Shown one piece after another: positions 34,554 to 44,738 of a stretch of DNA of 64,000 nt. The DNA comes from Pseudolabrys sp. (lineage in GTDB: Bacteria > Pseudomonadota > Alphaproteobacteria > Rhizobiales > Xanthobacteraceae), in assembly GCA_030684935.1 (NCBI GenBank), contig JAUXXH010000001.1:1-64000 (forward strand), in the 5' to 3' direction. The notes beneath the pieces were generated by a model, which saw only the letters and a list, made by a program, of their open reading frames with translations, searched no databases and was not told the DNA's origin. A program made the position numbers and the translations under genes. How positions within the stretch are numbered: position 1 is the stretch's first letter; each line of letters starts with the position of its first letter.

Positions 34554-35821
34554 CCAGAGGGCGACTGGCGGCTGCGCCATCCGCCGAACCAGGCGCGCGT
34601 CTTGCTGAACAGCGACCACAACGCCGGCGTCTGCTTGATGGCGCGCTTGATCTGCTGTTTGCCGACCTGAGCCCAGACAACGGGAACGCCGCGCCAGTTG
34701 GCGGCGGCGATGTGATCGAAGAGCGTCAGTTCGGTGTCACTCCAGTCGCGCTTGTAGGGCTCGTCACCGATGGTGAAATCGAACACGCTCAGGCCGCGCT
34801 CGATGGCCAGCCGCATCAATTCATGCAGATGGGCGGAGCCGGGTCCGAAGCGCGAGACCTCGCCGTCGTCGTAGCTCGCCAGCAGGTGGTAGTAGCGCCC
34901 GCGAAAACTCAGGCCGAGATTGATGGCCGCCGGCGTGGCGCCGACATCGAGCCGGCTCACATGCACGAATGAACGGTTCGCCGGGTCGTCCGCCAGCGCG
35001 CGGTAGAAGTCGCTGTAACCCGGCCTGGCGAACAGGTTGCCGACGCCCATGTGGGCGAAGGCGCGCGCCTTCTGGACCATCAGCGTATCGATGGTGGCGC
35101 GCTTGTCAGCCGGATCGGACGGCTCAACGAGGTGGACGGCGCCCAGATCGCCCAGCCGCTTGCGCTTGGTGCGGTCGCGCCGGCGCGTCGAGGGCGAGCG
35201 CTTGGCCGTGTAGAAGGTCTCCCAGTCGCCGTCGAGCCGGGTCAGATAGGCCCCGCTGGGGTGCGCGGTCACCGGCAGCGCCAGCATCGGATTGGGCTGC
35301 GCGCCGACCTGAAGCGGCATCTTGGTCAGGCTGACGACATGGTGGTACAGGCGCGGATGGGCCTGCAGCCTTTGGGCGATGTCATCCCACACCGCCCGAA
35401 ACCGATCGCGCGTCAGGCGTGCCGAAAAATCAGCCGCCAGCAGCGGCCCGTTGTAGTCGCACAGATCGCTGCCGAGCCAGGTGAGTTCGCGGAAGAAGCC
35501 GCGCGGCCGCAGCGCCAGCGGCAGCAAGAACAAAATGTCTCCGGCAACATCCCGTCCGACCACGATCGCCGGCCGGGTTTGCTCAAGCGCGCCGACGTGG
35601 CGCTGCCAGTATGCAAGCCAGTCGAAGCTCTGGAACACCGTGCCGTCGGCATGCGCCTCGAAAGCGCGCCAGGCGGCCTCTGTTTCGGACAGGTCCTCAT
35701 GGATCGAAAGAGCGACGTCGCCGGGCGACAGGTTCGGGACGGATCGGCTTGGGGCCTCCGTTTCCCGCAGGCGCACAGCCTCAAGGCCCGCATGCAGCCT
35801 TGCGTGGATAACCTGTGCCAT
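34550..35821 (-). CDS. CelD/BcsL (FemAB-like) GNAT acyltransferase, copy 2
   Basis: A 423-residue paralogue of the protein at 23173-24381. Shared features are the N-terminal FQSFDWLAYWQRHVGALEQT, a basic helix (SPSTRRRDRTKRKRLGDLG), FDFTIGDEPYKRDW and the end KQTPALWSLFSKTRAWFGGW. It lies on the opposite strand at the far edge of the exopolysaccharide genes. Paired FemAB-like genes in polysaccharide loci suggest two distinct decorations of the polymer; this is inference. Confidence 0.85.
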   Translation of the reverse strand: MAQVIHARLHAGLEAVRLRETEAPSRSVPNLSPGDVALSIHEDLSETEAAWRAFEAHADGTVFQSFDWLAYWQRHVGALEQTRPAIVVGRDVAGDILFLLPLALRPRGFFRELTWLGSDLCDYNGPLLAADFSARLTRDRFRAVWDDIAQRLQAHPRLYHHVVSLTKMPLQVGAQPNPMLALPVTAHPSGAYLTRLDGDWETFYTAKRSPSTRRRDRTKRKRLGDLGAVHLVEPSDPADKRATIDTLMVQKARAFAHMGVGNLFARPGYSDFYRALADDPANRSFVHVSRLDVGATPAAINLGLSFRGRYYHLLASYDDGEVSRFGPGSAHLHELMRLAIERGLSVFDFTIGDEPYKRDWSDTELTLFDHIAAANWRGVPVVWAQVGKQQIKRAIKQTPALWSLFSKTRAWFGGWRSRQSPSG

Positions 35822-36006
35822 GACGTGGTGTCTCGTAACGACCGCATATCCGCCGGGGGAACCTGGGCGGGTGTGCTATTTCGTCTCAGAGGCGTGGAAT
35901 TTTCGTTAACCCGATGGCAGAAACTCGTCCGGCGGTATTTTGCGCACGCCGCCCGGCGCCGTGTTGCACTGCCACAGGTGCGTGCCTATAGTCCGCGCCG
36001 TTCCGT

Positions 36007-36084
36007 CGGGGCGTGGCGCAGCCTGGTTAGCGCGCTTGTCTGGGAGACAAGAGGTCGTGGGTTCAAATCCCGCCGCCCCGACCA
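36007..36084 (+). tRNA. tRNA-Pro (anticodon GGG)
   Basis: A complete cloverleaf: acceptor CGGGGCG/CGCCCCG, D stem GCGC/GCGC, anticodon stem CTTGT/ACAAG with loop CTGGGAG giving anticodon GGG (36042-36044), and T stem GTGGG/CCCGC with loop TTCAAAT. The CCA end is encoded (36082-36084). It reads proline CCC and CCU codons. No integrase or direct repeat of its 3' end was noticed nearby. Confidence 0.97.
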
Positions 36085-36096
36085 ATTTTAGCGACG

Positions 36097-36333
36097 TTAA
36101 AGTCGCCCTGGCGATTGGACCGGAATGTACCGGTCGTCACCCAGATCCTTGATCGCCTGAGCCGCAATCACCACCACGTCGTCGGCCCCTGCCGCAAGTT
36201 GCCGGCGGATCGACGCATTCAACGCGTCGGCAGCGGCCGGCCCCTTCAAAGCGGGATTTTCGTCAATGTGGGCCCAGGCGAGTTTATAGGCAAGGTTGAA
36301 CAGCTCGACCTTGCGCGCAATGCCCGCCATCAT
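36097..36333 (-). CDS. Conserved small hypothetical protein
   Basis: A 78-residue soluble protein, mostly helical by appearance (KVELFNLAYKLAWAHIDENP, then AADALNASIRRQLAAGADD). No function is recognised. It lies at the end of the minus-strand run that begins at plsX and is immediately beside tRNA-Pro on the opposite strand. The regular, non-repetitive sequence and clean frame support a real gene. Confidence 0.65.
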   Translation of the reverse strand: MMAGIARKVELFNLAYKLAWAHIDENPALKGPAAADALNASIRRQLAAGADDVVVIAAQAIKDLGDDRYIPVQSPGRL

Positions 36334-36404
36334 CCGTCCCTTGTGCAGGGATCATAACGACAGGGGCCGCGGTCGGTTCCTTGGCCTCGACATTGCTGGT
36401 GCGC

Positions 36405-37184
36405 TCACTTGCCTTCAAACGCCGGCTTGCGCTTCTCCATGAAGGCCCGCATGCCTTCCTTCTGATCGGCGGTCGCGAACTGCAGCTGGAAAGCCTTGCG
36501 CTCCAGCATCAGCGCCGTCTCAAGCGGGGCATTCAACCCAGCCGTGACGATTTCCTTGATCTGCAGCGCCGAGATCGGCGGCATCGTTGCGATCTCGCGC
36601 GCGATCTCGAGCGCGCGCGCCAGCGCCTGACCGGCCGGCGCCACGTCGCTGATCACGCCCATGTTGAGCGCCTCGGCCGCGCCGAACATGCGGCCAGTCA
36701 GCAGCAACAGCATGGCGCGCTTGGAGCCAATCAAACGCGCCAGTTTCTGGGTGCCGCCGCCGCCCGGCAGAATGCCGACCTTGATTTCGGGCAGGCCGAG
36801 CCTGGCGGTGTCGCCGGCGACGATGATGTCGGCGCACAGCGCCAGTTCCAGCCCGCCACCGAGTGCGTAACCCTCCACCGCGGCGATCAATGGCTTCGGG
36901 CAATCGGCGATGGCGCGCCAGTATTTCTGCACGTTGCGCGCCATGACCTCGACCGCGCCCGCCTCAGCCATCTCGCCGATGTCGGCACCAGCCGCGAAAG
37001 CTGCATCCGACCCCGTGACGATCAGGCAGCGGATGGCATCATCAGCGCCAAACCGGGCGATCTCGTCGGCCAGCCGGATGCGCAGGTCGAGGTTGAGCGC
37101 ATTGCGCACCTGCCGCCGGTTCAGGCGCAGCACGACGATGTCGGGAAAAGGACGCTCGATCAGCAACGTGTCGGACGCGGTCAT
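36405..37184 (-). CDS. Enoyl-CoA hydratase
   Basis: A 259-residue crotonase-family enzyme hydrating trans-2-enoyl-CoA. Unlike the protein at 15511, both catalytic glutamates are present: E113 in GYALGGGLELALCAD and E133 in LPEIKVGILPGGGGTQ. The oxyanion segment AFAAGADIGEM and the terminal KRKPAFEGK are typical of PaaF/FadB-like hydratases in beta-oxidation or aromatic degradation. It starts 25 bases after the merR stop, so it probably shares that transcript. Confidence 0.92.
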   Translation of the reverse strand: MTASDTLLIERPFPDIVVLRLNRRQVRNALNLDLRIRLADEIARFGADDAIRCLIVTGSDAAFAAGADIGEMAEAGAVEVMARNVQKYWRAIADCPKPLIAAVEGYALGGGLELALCADIIVAGDTARLGLPEIKVGILPGGGGTQKLARLIGSKRAMLLLLTGRMFGAAEALNMGVISDVAPAGQALARALEIAREIATMPPISALQIKEIVTAGLNAPLETALMLERKAFQLQFATADQKEGMRAFMEKRKPAFEGK

Positions 37185-37208
37185 GAAGGGCCCCGGTGAG
37201 TGCGGCGG

Positions 37209-37904
37209 CTAATCTGCGCGCGCCGGCGCGCCATCCAGCAGTTTGCGGCATTCAGCCAGTTCGTGCAGCGCGGCATGGAGCTTGTGCAGGTCCTCGCGGC
37301 CCAGCCCACTGGCCGGGGCCACCGCAGCCTGCGGACGGCGCGCTGGCTCCACCGCTGGCTCAAGAGCCATTGGCGGCGGCGGCAACGGTTCGGGCTCGCG
37401 ATAGACCGGGCGGTCGGCCGGATCGATGCGTGGCTCCGGCGCACTCTGAAGCGGCGGATCGCGGCGCGGCTCGACCTCCTGGCGCTCGCCAAGATCACGG
37501 CCGATCAGCGACGACAGCGCGCCCCGCAGGCCGCGGCTCTCCTCCAGCTCCACCGTTTCTTCGACGCCGGTATCATTTTCCTCGACGAACTCTTCGTCGT
37601 CGCTGCCGCCATGCGGCGGCTGGGCCGCGCCTTCCTGCCATACCGTCTGGACGAACTTGACGCCCTGCTCGCGCAGGATGCGTTGCGCGCCGCGGATGGT
37701 GTAACCTTCGCCGTACAGCAGATGACGGATGCCGCGCAGCAGTTCGACGTCGTCGGGGCGGTAATATCGCCTTCCACCGCCGCGCTTCATCGGCTTGATT
37801 TCGCGGAATCGGGTCTCCCAGAAGCGCAAAACGTGCTGCGGCAGATCGAGCTCATCCGCCACTTCACTGATGGTGCGGAATGCGTCCGGCGCCTTGTTAT
37901 CCAA
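37209..37904 (-). CDS. MerR-family transcriptional regulator
   Basis: A 231-residue DNA-binding protein with an N-terminal MerR winged-helix domain: [20 protein letters not shown], then [20 protein letters not shown]. The remaining roughly 140 residues are acidic and Pro-rich with no ligand-binding cysteines, unlike metal-sensing MerR proteins. This form, placed directly after ihfA, is conserved in alphaproteobacteria; its targets are unknown to me. Confidence 0.9.
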   Translation of the reverse strand: MDNKAPDAFRTISEVADELDLPQHVLRFWETRFREIKPMKRGGGRRYYRPDDVELLRGIRHLLYGEGYTIRGAQRILREQGVKFVQTVWQEGAAQPPHGGSDDEEFVEENDTGVEETVELEESRGLRGALSSLIGRDLGERQEVEPRRDPPLQSAPEPRIDPADRPVYREPEPLPPPPMALEPAVEPARRPQAAVAPASGLGREDLHKLHAALHELAECRKLLDGAPARAD

Positions 37905-37940
37905 AGCGGCCTACTCCCTGCTGGAATGAAACGCTTTTAC

Positions 37941-38261
37941 TCAGGCGTGCTCGGCTTCGTCGGCCACCGCGTGCCCGTTGATGCGATGCTTCAGGATGGC
38001 TGAGGGTTTGAACACCATCACCCGCCGCGGCGAAATGGGCACTTCCTTGCCGGTCTTGGGATTGCGCCCAATACGCTGGCCCTTTTTGCGCACGACAAAC
38101 GAGCCGAACGACGAAAGCTTCACGGTTTCGCCGCGTTCAAGGCAGTCGGTGATCTCTTTGAGCACCAACTCCACAAGGGCGGCGGACTCGGTGCGCGAAA
38201 GGCCTACCTTTTGGTAAACCGCCTCACACAGATCGGCTCGCGTCACTGTCTTACCGGTCAT
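37941..38261 (-). CDS. ihfA: Integration host factor subunit alpha
   Basis: A 106-residue DNA-bending protein that pairs with IHF-beta. It has [40 protein letters not shown] and [20 protein letters not shown], including the beta-arm RNPKTG. It would help loop DNA at sigma54 promoters, such as the one before glnII, although I did not identify an IHF site there. It has its own 136-base upstream gap from fabH. Confidence 0.95.
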   Translation of the reverse strand: MTGKTVTRADLCEAVYQKVGLSRTESAALVELVLKEITDCLERGETVKLSSFGSFVVRKKGQRIGRNPKTGKEVPISPRRVMVFKPSAILKHRINGHAVADEAEHA

Positions 38262-38397
38262 CGCCTGCTCTGCCCCCGGCGAACATATCCCGCTGAATTA
38301 TCAACGATATTAGCATGTTCCCGGTGGGTCAACCGCTCAGTGAGATAAAGTGGAGGGAGGCCGGGGGTGCCCGGCCGAGGCTGCGGGAGCGGCTAGC

Positions 38398-39375
38398 TCA
38401 CCACCGCAGCATCGCCGAGCCCCAGGTAAAGCCGCCACCCATGGCTTCCAGCAGGACCAAATGGCCGCGTTTGATGCGCCGGTCGGCCACCGCATCGGCC
38501 AAAGCCAGCGGAATCGAGGCGGCGGAAGTGTTGCCATGCCGGTCGACGGTCATCACCACCTTTTCGGGGGCGATGCCGAGCTTGTGGGCGGAACCGTCGA
38601 TGATCCGCTTGTTGGCCTGGTGCGGCACAAACCAGTCGATATCCTCGGCGCTGGTTCCGGTCGCCTTGAAGGCGTCGTAAATCACGTCGGTGATCATGGC
38701 CACGGCGTGCTTGAACACCTCGCGGCCTTCCATGCGCAGATGGCCGACCGTCTGGGTCGAGGACGGACCGCCGTCGACATACAGCTTGGACTTGTGCCGG
38801 CCGTCCGAACGCAAATGGGTGGTCAGGATGCCCCGGTCGGCGGTCGTGCCCGGCTGTTCCTGCGCCTCCAGCACCACGGCGCCGGCGCCGTCGCCGAACA
38901 GCACGCAGGTGGTGCGGTCGTTCCAGTCGAGGATGCGCGAGAAGGTCTCGGCGCCGATCACCAGCGCGCGCTTGTACATGCCGGTGCGGAGCATCGCATC
39001 GGTCACCGACAGCGCATAGACGAAGCCGGAGCAGACCGCCTGCAGGTCGAAGGCGGCGCCACGGGTGATGCCAAGTCCCGCCTGCACCGTGACCGCGGTG
39101 GCCGGAAAAGTGAAGTCGGGGGTCGAGGTGGCCAGCACGATCAGGTCGATGCTGTCGGCCTGCACATGGGAATTGGCGAGCGCTGCGCGGGCCGCGTGCA
39201 GGGCCAGATCGGACGTCATTTCGCCCGGCGCCGCGATGTGGCGTTCGCGGATGCCGGTGCGCTGCACGATCCACTCGTCGGTGGTCTCGACCGAGCGCGC
39301 CAACTCATCGTTGGAGAGGATGCGGGCCGGCAGATAGCTGCCGCAGCCCAGAACGACGGAACGGATCTGGCTCAC
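38398..39375 (-). CDS. fabH: 3-oxoacyl-ACP synthase III (FabH)
   Basis: A 325-residue condensing enzyme that starts fatty-acid synthesis by joining acetyl-CoA and malonyl-ACP. The catalytic triad is visible: C115 in [11 protein letters not shown]252 in VPHQANKR and N282 in [11 protein letters not shown]. The usual length is about 325. Its start overlaps the plsX stop by four bases, the classic plsX-fabH pairing linking phospholipid and fatty-acid synthesis. Confidence 0.97.
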   Translation of the reverse strand: MSQIRSVVLGCGSYLPARILSNDELARSVETTDEWIVQRTGIRERHIAAPGEMTSDLALHAARAALANSHVQADSIDLIVLATSTPDFTFPATAVTVQAGLGITRGAAFDLQAVCSGFVYALSVTDAMLRTGMYKRALVIGAETFSRILDWNDRTTCVLFGDGAGAVVLEAQEQPGTTADRGILTTHLRSDGRHKSKLYVDGGPSSTQTVGHLRMEGREVFKHAVAMITDVIYDAFKATGTSAEDIDWFVPHQANKRIIDGSAHKLGIAPEKVVMTVDRHGNTSAASIPLALADAVADRRIKRGHLVLLEAMGGGFTWGSAMLRW

Positions 39376-40451
39376 GAAACCGCTCCGCTCGCTTGCTGGG
39401 CGACTTCATCGGCTTTCGCGGTGGCGGTGGCCAGGCGGTCGCGCGCCATCGACTGACCGATCTTGCCGAGCAACTCATAACGCACCATGTCGTAACCCAT
39501 GTCGATGGCGGCGGCGAAGCCTTCGCCGTCGGTGCCGCCGTGGCTCTTGATCACCACGCCGTTGAGGCCGAGAAACACCCCGCCGTTTGACTTCCGCGGG
39601 TCCATCTTTTCGCGCAGCGTCTGGAAAGCCGCCCGCGCCAGCAAATAGCCGAGCCGCGACATCCAGGTGCGGCCCATCGCCCAGCGGAGATACTGGCCGA
39701 ACTGCCGCGCGGTGCCTTCCGCGGTCTTGAGCGCGATATTGCCCGCAAAGCCTTCCGTCACCACCACGTCCACAACACCTTTACCGATATCGTCGCCCTC
39801 GACGAAGCCCTGATAATCGAAATGCGGGAATTGCCCCTCGCGCAACAACCGTCCGGCCTCGCGGACCTGCTCGAGGCCCTTGACCTCTTCGACGCCGATA
39901 TTGAGCAGGCCGACGGTCGGCCGCTCGATATCGAACAGCACCCGCGCCATGGCGCTGCCCATCGCGGCGAGATTGACCAGATGCGCCTCATCGGCGCCGA
40001 TCGAGGCGCCGACATCGAGCACCACGGATTCGCCCTTGAGCGTCGGCCACAGCGCCGCAATGGCGGGGCGCTCGATGCCCTCCATCATCTTGAGATTGAA
40101 ACGCGCCATCGCCATCAGGGCGCCGGTGTTGCCGGCCGAGACGGCGACATCGGCATCGCCCTTCTTGACGGCGTCGATGGCCAGCCACATCGACGACTTC
40201 CAGCGGCCATAGCGCAGCGCCTGGCTCGGCTTGTCGTCCATGCGAATCGATACGTCGGTGTGAACGAAGGTCGACTTCGCCTTCAGCCGCGGCAGCCCGT
40301 CGAGCAGCGGCTCGACCACGGCGCGGTCGCCGAACAACAGAAATTCGGTGTTGGGATGGCGGGTCAGCGAAAGATCCGCGCCCGGCAAAATGACCAACGC
40401 CCCATGGTCACCGCCCATGGCGTCAAGCGCAATGCGAACTCTATCCGGCAT
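39372..40451 (-). CDS. plsX: Phosphate acyltransferase PlsX
   Basis: A 359-residue peripheral enzyme that converts acyl-ACP to acyl-phosphate for phosphatidic-acid synthesis. Recognised by [53 protein letters not shown] and [17 protein letters not shown]. It overlaps fabH downstream and is preceded by DUF177 (YceD), as in many bacteria, though rpmF is absent here. Confidence 0.97.
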   Translation of the reverse strand: MPDRVRIALDAMGGDHGALVILPGADLSLTRHPNTEFLLFGDRAVVEPLLDGLPRLKAKSTFVHTDVSIRMDDKPSQALRYGRWKSSMWLAIDAVKKGDADVAVSAGNTGALMAMARFNLKMMEGIERPAIAALWPTLKGESVVLDVGASIGADEAHLVNLAAMGSAMARVLFDIERPTVGLLNIGVEEVKGLEQVREAGRLLREGQFPHFDYQGFVEGDDIGKGVVDVVVTEGFAGNIALKTAEGTARQFGQYLRWAMGRTWMSRLGYLLARAAFQTLREKMDPRKSNGGVFLGLNGVVIKSHGGTDGEGFAAAIDMGYDMVRYELLGKIGQSMARDRLATATAKADEVAQQASGAVS

Positions 40452-40597
40452 GAATCGAATGCACCTTGGTCGGGTCAGAACGATTGCGGGCGATCGGACG
40501 ACGACGCCGGCACATCATGGGTCGAGGAATGGCGCATCGGCGCGACCATAACGGCTCGGCAGCGGCAGACAAGCCGGTTGACACGAGTTTCCATATC

Positions 40598-41149
40598 TCA
40601 GGCCGGGCCGGAAGCGGGCGGCTTTTTCAGCGCCGCCAGCGCCGCGAACGGCTTCGGCGGCCCGTCGCCCGCTTTCGGCGCGGCAAAGGCGGCGTCGGGC
40701 TTGCGGGGATACGGGTCGATGCCGAGAATCGCGAATTCGGTCGCCAGCGCGCCGAGATCGACCCTGCCGCCGACCAGCGGTTCTGGCGGCTCGGGCTCGC
40801 TCAGGGTCCGCTCATGGTCGCCCGGCACCGGCGCGATCGCCGCCGCCGGCGCAAACGTCACGTCGACAGGCTCGGCGACGGTCGTTTCGAGCGGCTCCAG
40901 CGTCACCACGCAGGATTGGCCGACCCGCGCGTCCACCTGACCCGTGATGTGCACCGCAGCCCCCTGCCGGCTCAGGTCGAACGAAGCCGCCAGATGCGGC
41001 ATGTCCCGCACCGACGCCAGTTTGGCGACCGCCGCCCTGATCTCGGCCGTCGCCTCGATCTTCATGTGCAGGCCGCTGTCGGGAATGTCGTCGACATTGA
41101 CGGGAACACTCCAAACATTTCCGTAACTTGGGGTCGCTTTCTTATCCAT
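40598..41149 (-). CDS. DUF177 (YceD-like) protein
   Basis: A 183-residue protein of the YceD/DUF177 family: VGQSCVVTLEPLETTVAEPV and the acidic segment PEPPEPLVGGRVDLGALATE. In E. coli YceD lies upstream of rpmF-plsX and is linked to 23S rRNA accumulation; the plant homologue has a similar role. A ribosome-related role is therefore likely, from family knowledge. It starts four bases after the ubiquinol-cytochrome c chaperone gene. Confidence 0.88.
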   Translation of the reverse strand: MDKKATPSYGNVWSVPVNVDDIPDSGLHMKIEATAEIRAAVAKLASVRDMPHLAASFDLSRQGAAVHITGQVDARVGQSCVVTLEPLETTVAEPVDVTFAPAAAIAPVPGDHERTLSEPEPPEPLVGGRVDLGALATEFAILGIDPYPRKPDAAFAAPKAGDGPPKPFAALAALKKPPASGPA

Positions 41150-41153
41150 TCAC

Positions 41154-41714
41154 TCAGCTCTCGTCCTGGCCCGGCGGGATCGCGGCCGGATCGGGAAAAC
41201 CAATCGTCCCGGCCGCCAGACCGGCCGACGGCTGCGCCCGCAAACCACCTACCGCTTCCTGCATATAGGCCGCAAGCCGCCGCACCACAGCGGTCTCGGG
41301 CGGCGACCCGCCATAGACGTTGCGGGAGATCGCCTCAACCAGCCCCGCGCCGCCATCCCCGGCCGCCAGCGCCGCATCATAGGCCTGGGCCCGGCCATAA
41401 TAGGCCTCGCCCATGCGCCGCATCTCCTTGGGCACCTTGACGTCGCTGATACCCATTTCCCGCAGATTACTGTCCATATCCTCGCAAAACCGGTCGAAAA
41501 CGCCCTGGCCGAGCGCCTTCAGCGCCGGATCCGGCATCAGGCGGCCCAGCGCCAGCGTCAGATGCAGGACAATCAGGTCGAAGCGGCCGTTAACCGTGTC
41601 GGGGACGGCATAGTCGCGATAGAAACAGGGTAATCGCGCCTGCGCCACGATCATGCCATACAGGGCGGAAATGGTGTCGGCGCGCCGGTCCCGGCGAAAC
41701 AGAGACAAGATCAT
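41154..41714 (-). CDS. Ubiquinol-cytochrome c chaperone family protein
   Basis: A 186-residue helical protein of the UQCC/CBP3 family: ALYGMIVAQARLPCFYRDYA, VNGRFDLIVLHLTLALGRL, FCEDMDSNLREMGISDVKVP and RMGEAYYGRAQAYDAAL. The mitochondrial relatives assist cytochrome b assembly in complex III; the bacterial protein is presumed to do likewise. It is divergent from the OmlA lipoprotein gene and probably heads the DUF177-plsX run. Confidence 0.92.
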   Translation of the reverse strand: MILSLFRRDRRADTISALYGMIVAQARLPCFYRDYAVPDTVNGRFDLIVLHLTLALGRLMPDPALKALGQGVFDRFCEDMDSNLREMGISDVKVPKEMRRMGEAYYGRAQAYDAALAAGDGGAGLVEAISRNVYGGSPPETAVVRRLAAYMQEAVGGLRAQPSAGLAAGTIGFPDPAAIPPGQDES

Positions 41715-41799
41715 GGTATCGCTTCCGGCGTTGAAGGCAGCGATCCGCCGGTTAGGTCAAGGCGCCGACCGTTGCAAGAGCGAATTGGGGTAGACTTCC

Positions 41800-42279
41800 T
41801 TGCGTTCAGACATCGCCGTCACATCGACTTTCACCAGCGCATCCGCCCGGGTCAAGGCATCCGGCCGCGCCCTTGTCCTGGCCTGCGCCGTCGCGCTGGC
41901 CGGCTGCGGCAGCATGACCGAGACGCTGCAGCGCGGCTATGTGCTGCCCGAGGGCGCGCTTGAGCAGATTCCGGTCGGCGCCAGCCAGGATCAGGTGCTG
42001 ATCGTGCTCGGCACCCCCTCCACCGTCGCCACCGTCGACGGCGATGCGTTCTATTACATTTCGCAGAAGGCCGAGCGCCGGGCCGCCTTCATGCAGCACG
42101 AAGTGGTCGACCAGCGCGTCATCGCGGTCTACTTCGACAAGGAGCGCCGGGTGACCCGGCTGGCCAATTACGGCGTCAAGGACGGCCGCATCTTCGACTT
42201 CGTGTCGCAGACCACGCCGACCGGCGGTCAGGATCTCAATTACGTGCGCGGCATCTTCCGCGGCCTGAAGCTGTTCTAG
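41800..42279 (+). CDS. OmlA/BamE-family outer-membrane lipoprotein
   Basis: A 159-residue lipoprotein with a lipobox VALAGC (lipidated Cys36) and a SmpA/OmlA domain: IPVGASQDQVLIVLGTPSTV, DAFYYISQKAERRAAFM, VIAVYFDKERRVTRLANYG. It is likely part of the BAM outer-membrane assembly machinery. The start appears to be TTG 41800, with GGGG nine bases upstream; no ATG or GTG gives a complete signal peptide. Proximity to the UQCC gene is conserved in alphaproteobacteria. Confidence 0.9.
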   Translation: MRSDIAVTSTFTSASARVKASGRALVLACAVALAGCGSMTETLQRGYVLPEGALEQIPVGASQDQVLIVLGTPSTVATVDGDAFYYISQKAERRAAFMQHEVVDQRVIAVYFDKERRVTRLANYGVKDGRIFDFVSQTTPTGGQDLNYVRGIFRGLKLF

Positions 42280-42300
42280 CCGATACGCTGACCCAACAAA

Positions 42301-42329
42301 AAAGGGCCCGCGCGATGCGCGGGCCCTTT
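42301..42329. terminator. Bidirectional terminator between the OmlA gene and hppA
   Basis: A 13-bp perfect stem (AAAGGGCCCGCGC with GCGCGGGCCCTTT) and a three-base loop. Flanking A and T runs serve both converging genes. Confidence 0.92.
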
Positions 42330-42352
42330 GTCGTTTCGGGTGAGTGACGCGA

Positions 42353-44488
42353 TCAGTGCGCCAGCATCGCCAGCAGCAGGAGCGCGACGATGTTGGTGAT
42401 CTTGATCATCGGGTTCACCGCCGGGCCCGCCGTGTCCTTGTAGGGATCGCCGACGGTGTCGCCGGTCACCGCGGCCTTGTGGGCGTCGGAGCCCTTGCCG
42501 CCGTAGTGGCCGTCTTCGATGTACTTCTTGGCGTTATCCCAGGCGCCGCCGCCCGAGGTCATCGAGATGGCGACGAATAGGCCCGTGACGATGACGCCGA
42601 GCAGCATGGCGCCGACCGCGGCAAAGCCGGCCGACTTGCCGACCGCGCCGCCGCCCGCCACCGCGTAGATGGCGAAGTAGACGACGATCGGCGACAGCAC
42701 CGGCAGCAGCGACGGGATGATCATTTCCTTGATCGCCGCCTTGGTCAGAAGGTCGACGGCGCGGCCGTAATCCGGCTTCGACGTGCCCTTCATGATGCCG
42801 GGGTTCTCGCGGAACTGACGGCGGACTTCCTCGACGATCGCGCCGGCGGCGCGGCCGACCGCGGTCATGCCCATGGCCCCGAACAGATAGGGCAGCAGGC
42901 CGCCGAACAAGAGGCCGACCACGACGTAGGGGTTGGTCAGCGAGAAGTCGAGCGTGATGCCCTGGAAGTACGGATAGGTTGCAGCGTTCTGGATGAAGAA
43001 CTGCAAATCCTGGTTATAGGCCGCGAACAGCACGAGCGCGCCGAGACCGGCGGAGCCGATCGCGTAGCCCTTGGTGACCGCCTTGGTGGTGTTGCCGACG
43101 GCGTCGAGCGCGTCGGTGGCCTTGCGCACTTCCTTCGGCAGGCCGGCCATTTCGGCAATGCCGCCGGCATTGTCGGTGACCGGACCGAAGGCGTCGAGCG
43201 CGACGATCATGCCGGCCAGCGCCAGCATGGTCGTCACCGCGATGGCGATGCCGAACAGACCGGCCAGGCCGTAGGTGACCAGGATGCCCGCGATGATGAC
43301 GATCGCCGGCAGCGCCGTCGACTCCATCGAGATCGCCAGGCCCTGGATGACGTTGGTGCCGTGGCCGGTGACCGAAGCCGCCGCGATCGACTTGACCGGA
43401 CGATAGTCGGTGCCGGTGTAGTACTCGGTGATCCAGATGATCAGGCCGGTCACGACCAGACCCATCACGCCGCTGAAGTACAGCGAGGTGGTGGTGAAGG
43501 TCGCGCCGCCGCCCGACAGCGGCACGCCGAAGCCGACCAGAAAGTGGATGACGCCGGCGATGCCGACCAGCGACAGCACGCCGGTGGCGATCAGACCCTT
43601 GTACAGCGCGTTCATGATCGACGGGTTGTCGCCCGCCGACAGCTTGACGAAGAACGTGCCGGCGATCGAGGTCAGGATGCAGACGCCGCCAATGGCGAGC
43701 GGCAGCGTCATCATGGTCAGCAGATAGGGCGTGCCGGCAAAGAAGATTGCCGCCAGCACCATGGTCGCCACCGCCGTCACCGCATAGGTCTCGAAAAGAT
43801 CGGCCGCCATGCCGGCGCAGTCGCCGACATTGTCGCCGACGTTGTCGGCGATGGTGGCCGGATTGCGCGGGTCGTCTTCCGGAATGCCGGCTTCGACCTT
43901 GCCGACCAGATCGCCGCCGACGTCGGCGCCCTTGGTAAAGATGCCGCCGCCGAGACGGGCGAAGATCGAGATCAGCGAGGCGCCGAAGCCGAGCGCGACC
44001 AGCGAGTCGATCACGGTGCGGCTGTTGGCGGCGAACTGCATCGGGCCGGTGAGGAAGATGAAGTAGATGGTGACGCCGAGCAGCGCCAGACCGGCGACCA
44101 GCATGCCGGTGATGGCGCCGGCCTTGAAAGCCAGTTCCAGTCCGCCGGCCAGAGTCTTGGTCGCGGCCTGGGCGACGCGGACGTTGGCGCGCACCGACAC
44201 GTTCATGCCGATGAAGCCGGTGGCGCCGGACAGGACGGCGCCGATCAGGAAGCCGATCGCAACCAGCCAGCCGAGCGTGAGGCCGAGAATGACGAAAATC
44301 ACCACGCCGACAATGGCGATGGTGAGGTACTGGCGCTTCAGATAGGCCTGCGCGCCTTCGCGCACGGCGGCCGCGATTTCTTGCATTCTTGCGTTGCCGG
44401 GATCGGCCTTGAGCACCGAACCGGTGGCCCAGATGCCGTAGACGATCGCAAGAACGCCACAGGCGACGATCACCCATAAAGTCGTCAT
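42353..44488 (-). CDS. hppA: Membrane-bound proton-translocating pyrophosphatase
   Basis: A 711-residue ion pump with about 16 helices, using pyrophosphate hydrolysis to move protons. Catalytic motifs are intact: [40 protein letters not shown] and [14 protein letters not shown]. The segment [16 protein letters not shown] has Lys where K+-dependent enzymes have Ala, so this is the K+-independent H+-pumping class. The ATG at 44488 follows GAGG by 11 bases. A 250-base gap upstream separates it from the MFS gene. Confidence 0.97.
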   Translation of the reverse strand: MTTLWVIVACGVLAIVYGIWATGSVLKADPGNARMQEIAAAVREGAQAYLKRQYLTIAIVGVVIFVILGLTLGWLVAIGFLIGAVLSGATGFIGMNVSVRANVRVAQAATKTLAGGLELAFKAGAITGMLVAGLALLGVTIYFIFLTGPMQFAANSRTVIDSLVALGFGASLISIFARLGGGIFTKGADVGGDLVGKVEAGIPEDDPRNPATIADNVGDNVGDCAGMAADLFETYAVTAVATMVLAAIFFAGTPYLLTMMTLPLAIGGVCILTSIAGTFFVKLSAGDNPSIMNALYKGLIATGVLSLVGIAGVIHFLVGFGVPLSGGGATFTTTSLYFSGVMGLVVTGLIIWITEYYTGTDYRPVKSIAAASVTGHGTNVIQGLAISMESTALPAIVIIAGILVTYGLAGLFGIAIAVTTMLALAGMIVALDAFGPVTDNAGGIAEMAGLPKEVRKATDALDAVGNTTKAVTKGYAIGSAGLGALVLFAAYNQDLQFFIQNAATYPYFQGITLDFSLTNPYVVVGLLFGGLLPYLFGAMGMTAVGRAAGAIVEEVRRQFRENPGIMKGTSKPDYGRAVDLLTKAAIKEMIIPSLLPVLSPIVVYFAIYAVAGGGAVGKSAGFAAVGAMLLGVIVTGLFVAISMTSGGGAWDNAKKYIEDGHYGGKGSDAHKAAVTGDTVGDPYKDTAGPAVNPMIKITNIVALLLLAMLAH

Positions 44489-44738
44489 GGTGAATTTAAC
44501 CTCGATGATGATGGCGCTGCGGAAACGAACGCTCCCGCCCGGCGCCAGGAGCGTCGAGGATGGCCGCCTGTAATGCGCTTCACCCCGACCGGAAAGTGCG
44601 CGGATATAGCCAAAATCCGGGCGGCAAGGCAACGCGGAATTCGTTGAAGTCACGGCCCGATCGCGGCCGAATGAAGGTTACAGTGGAAAAGCCCCGGAAA
44701 ACGGCAAGACCCGGCGGCCGCTGCCGAATCTGGCCCGC

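Noticed and set aside
36007-36084. tRNA-Pro as the attachment site of an integrated element
   Set aside because: No integrase, no repeat of the tRNA 3' end was seen, and the genes on both sides are core or ordinary, with no change in base composition.
38345-38397. A GC-rich hairpin after fabH (minus strand) as a terminator
   Set aside because: The GGCCGGG/CCCGGCC stem is not followed by a T run on the minus strand, and ihfA continues in the same direction. It may be incidental GC pairing.
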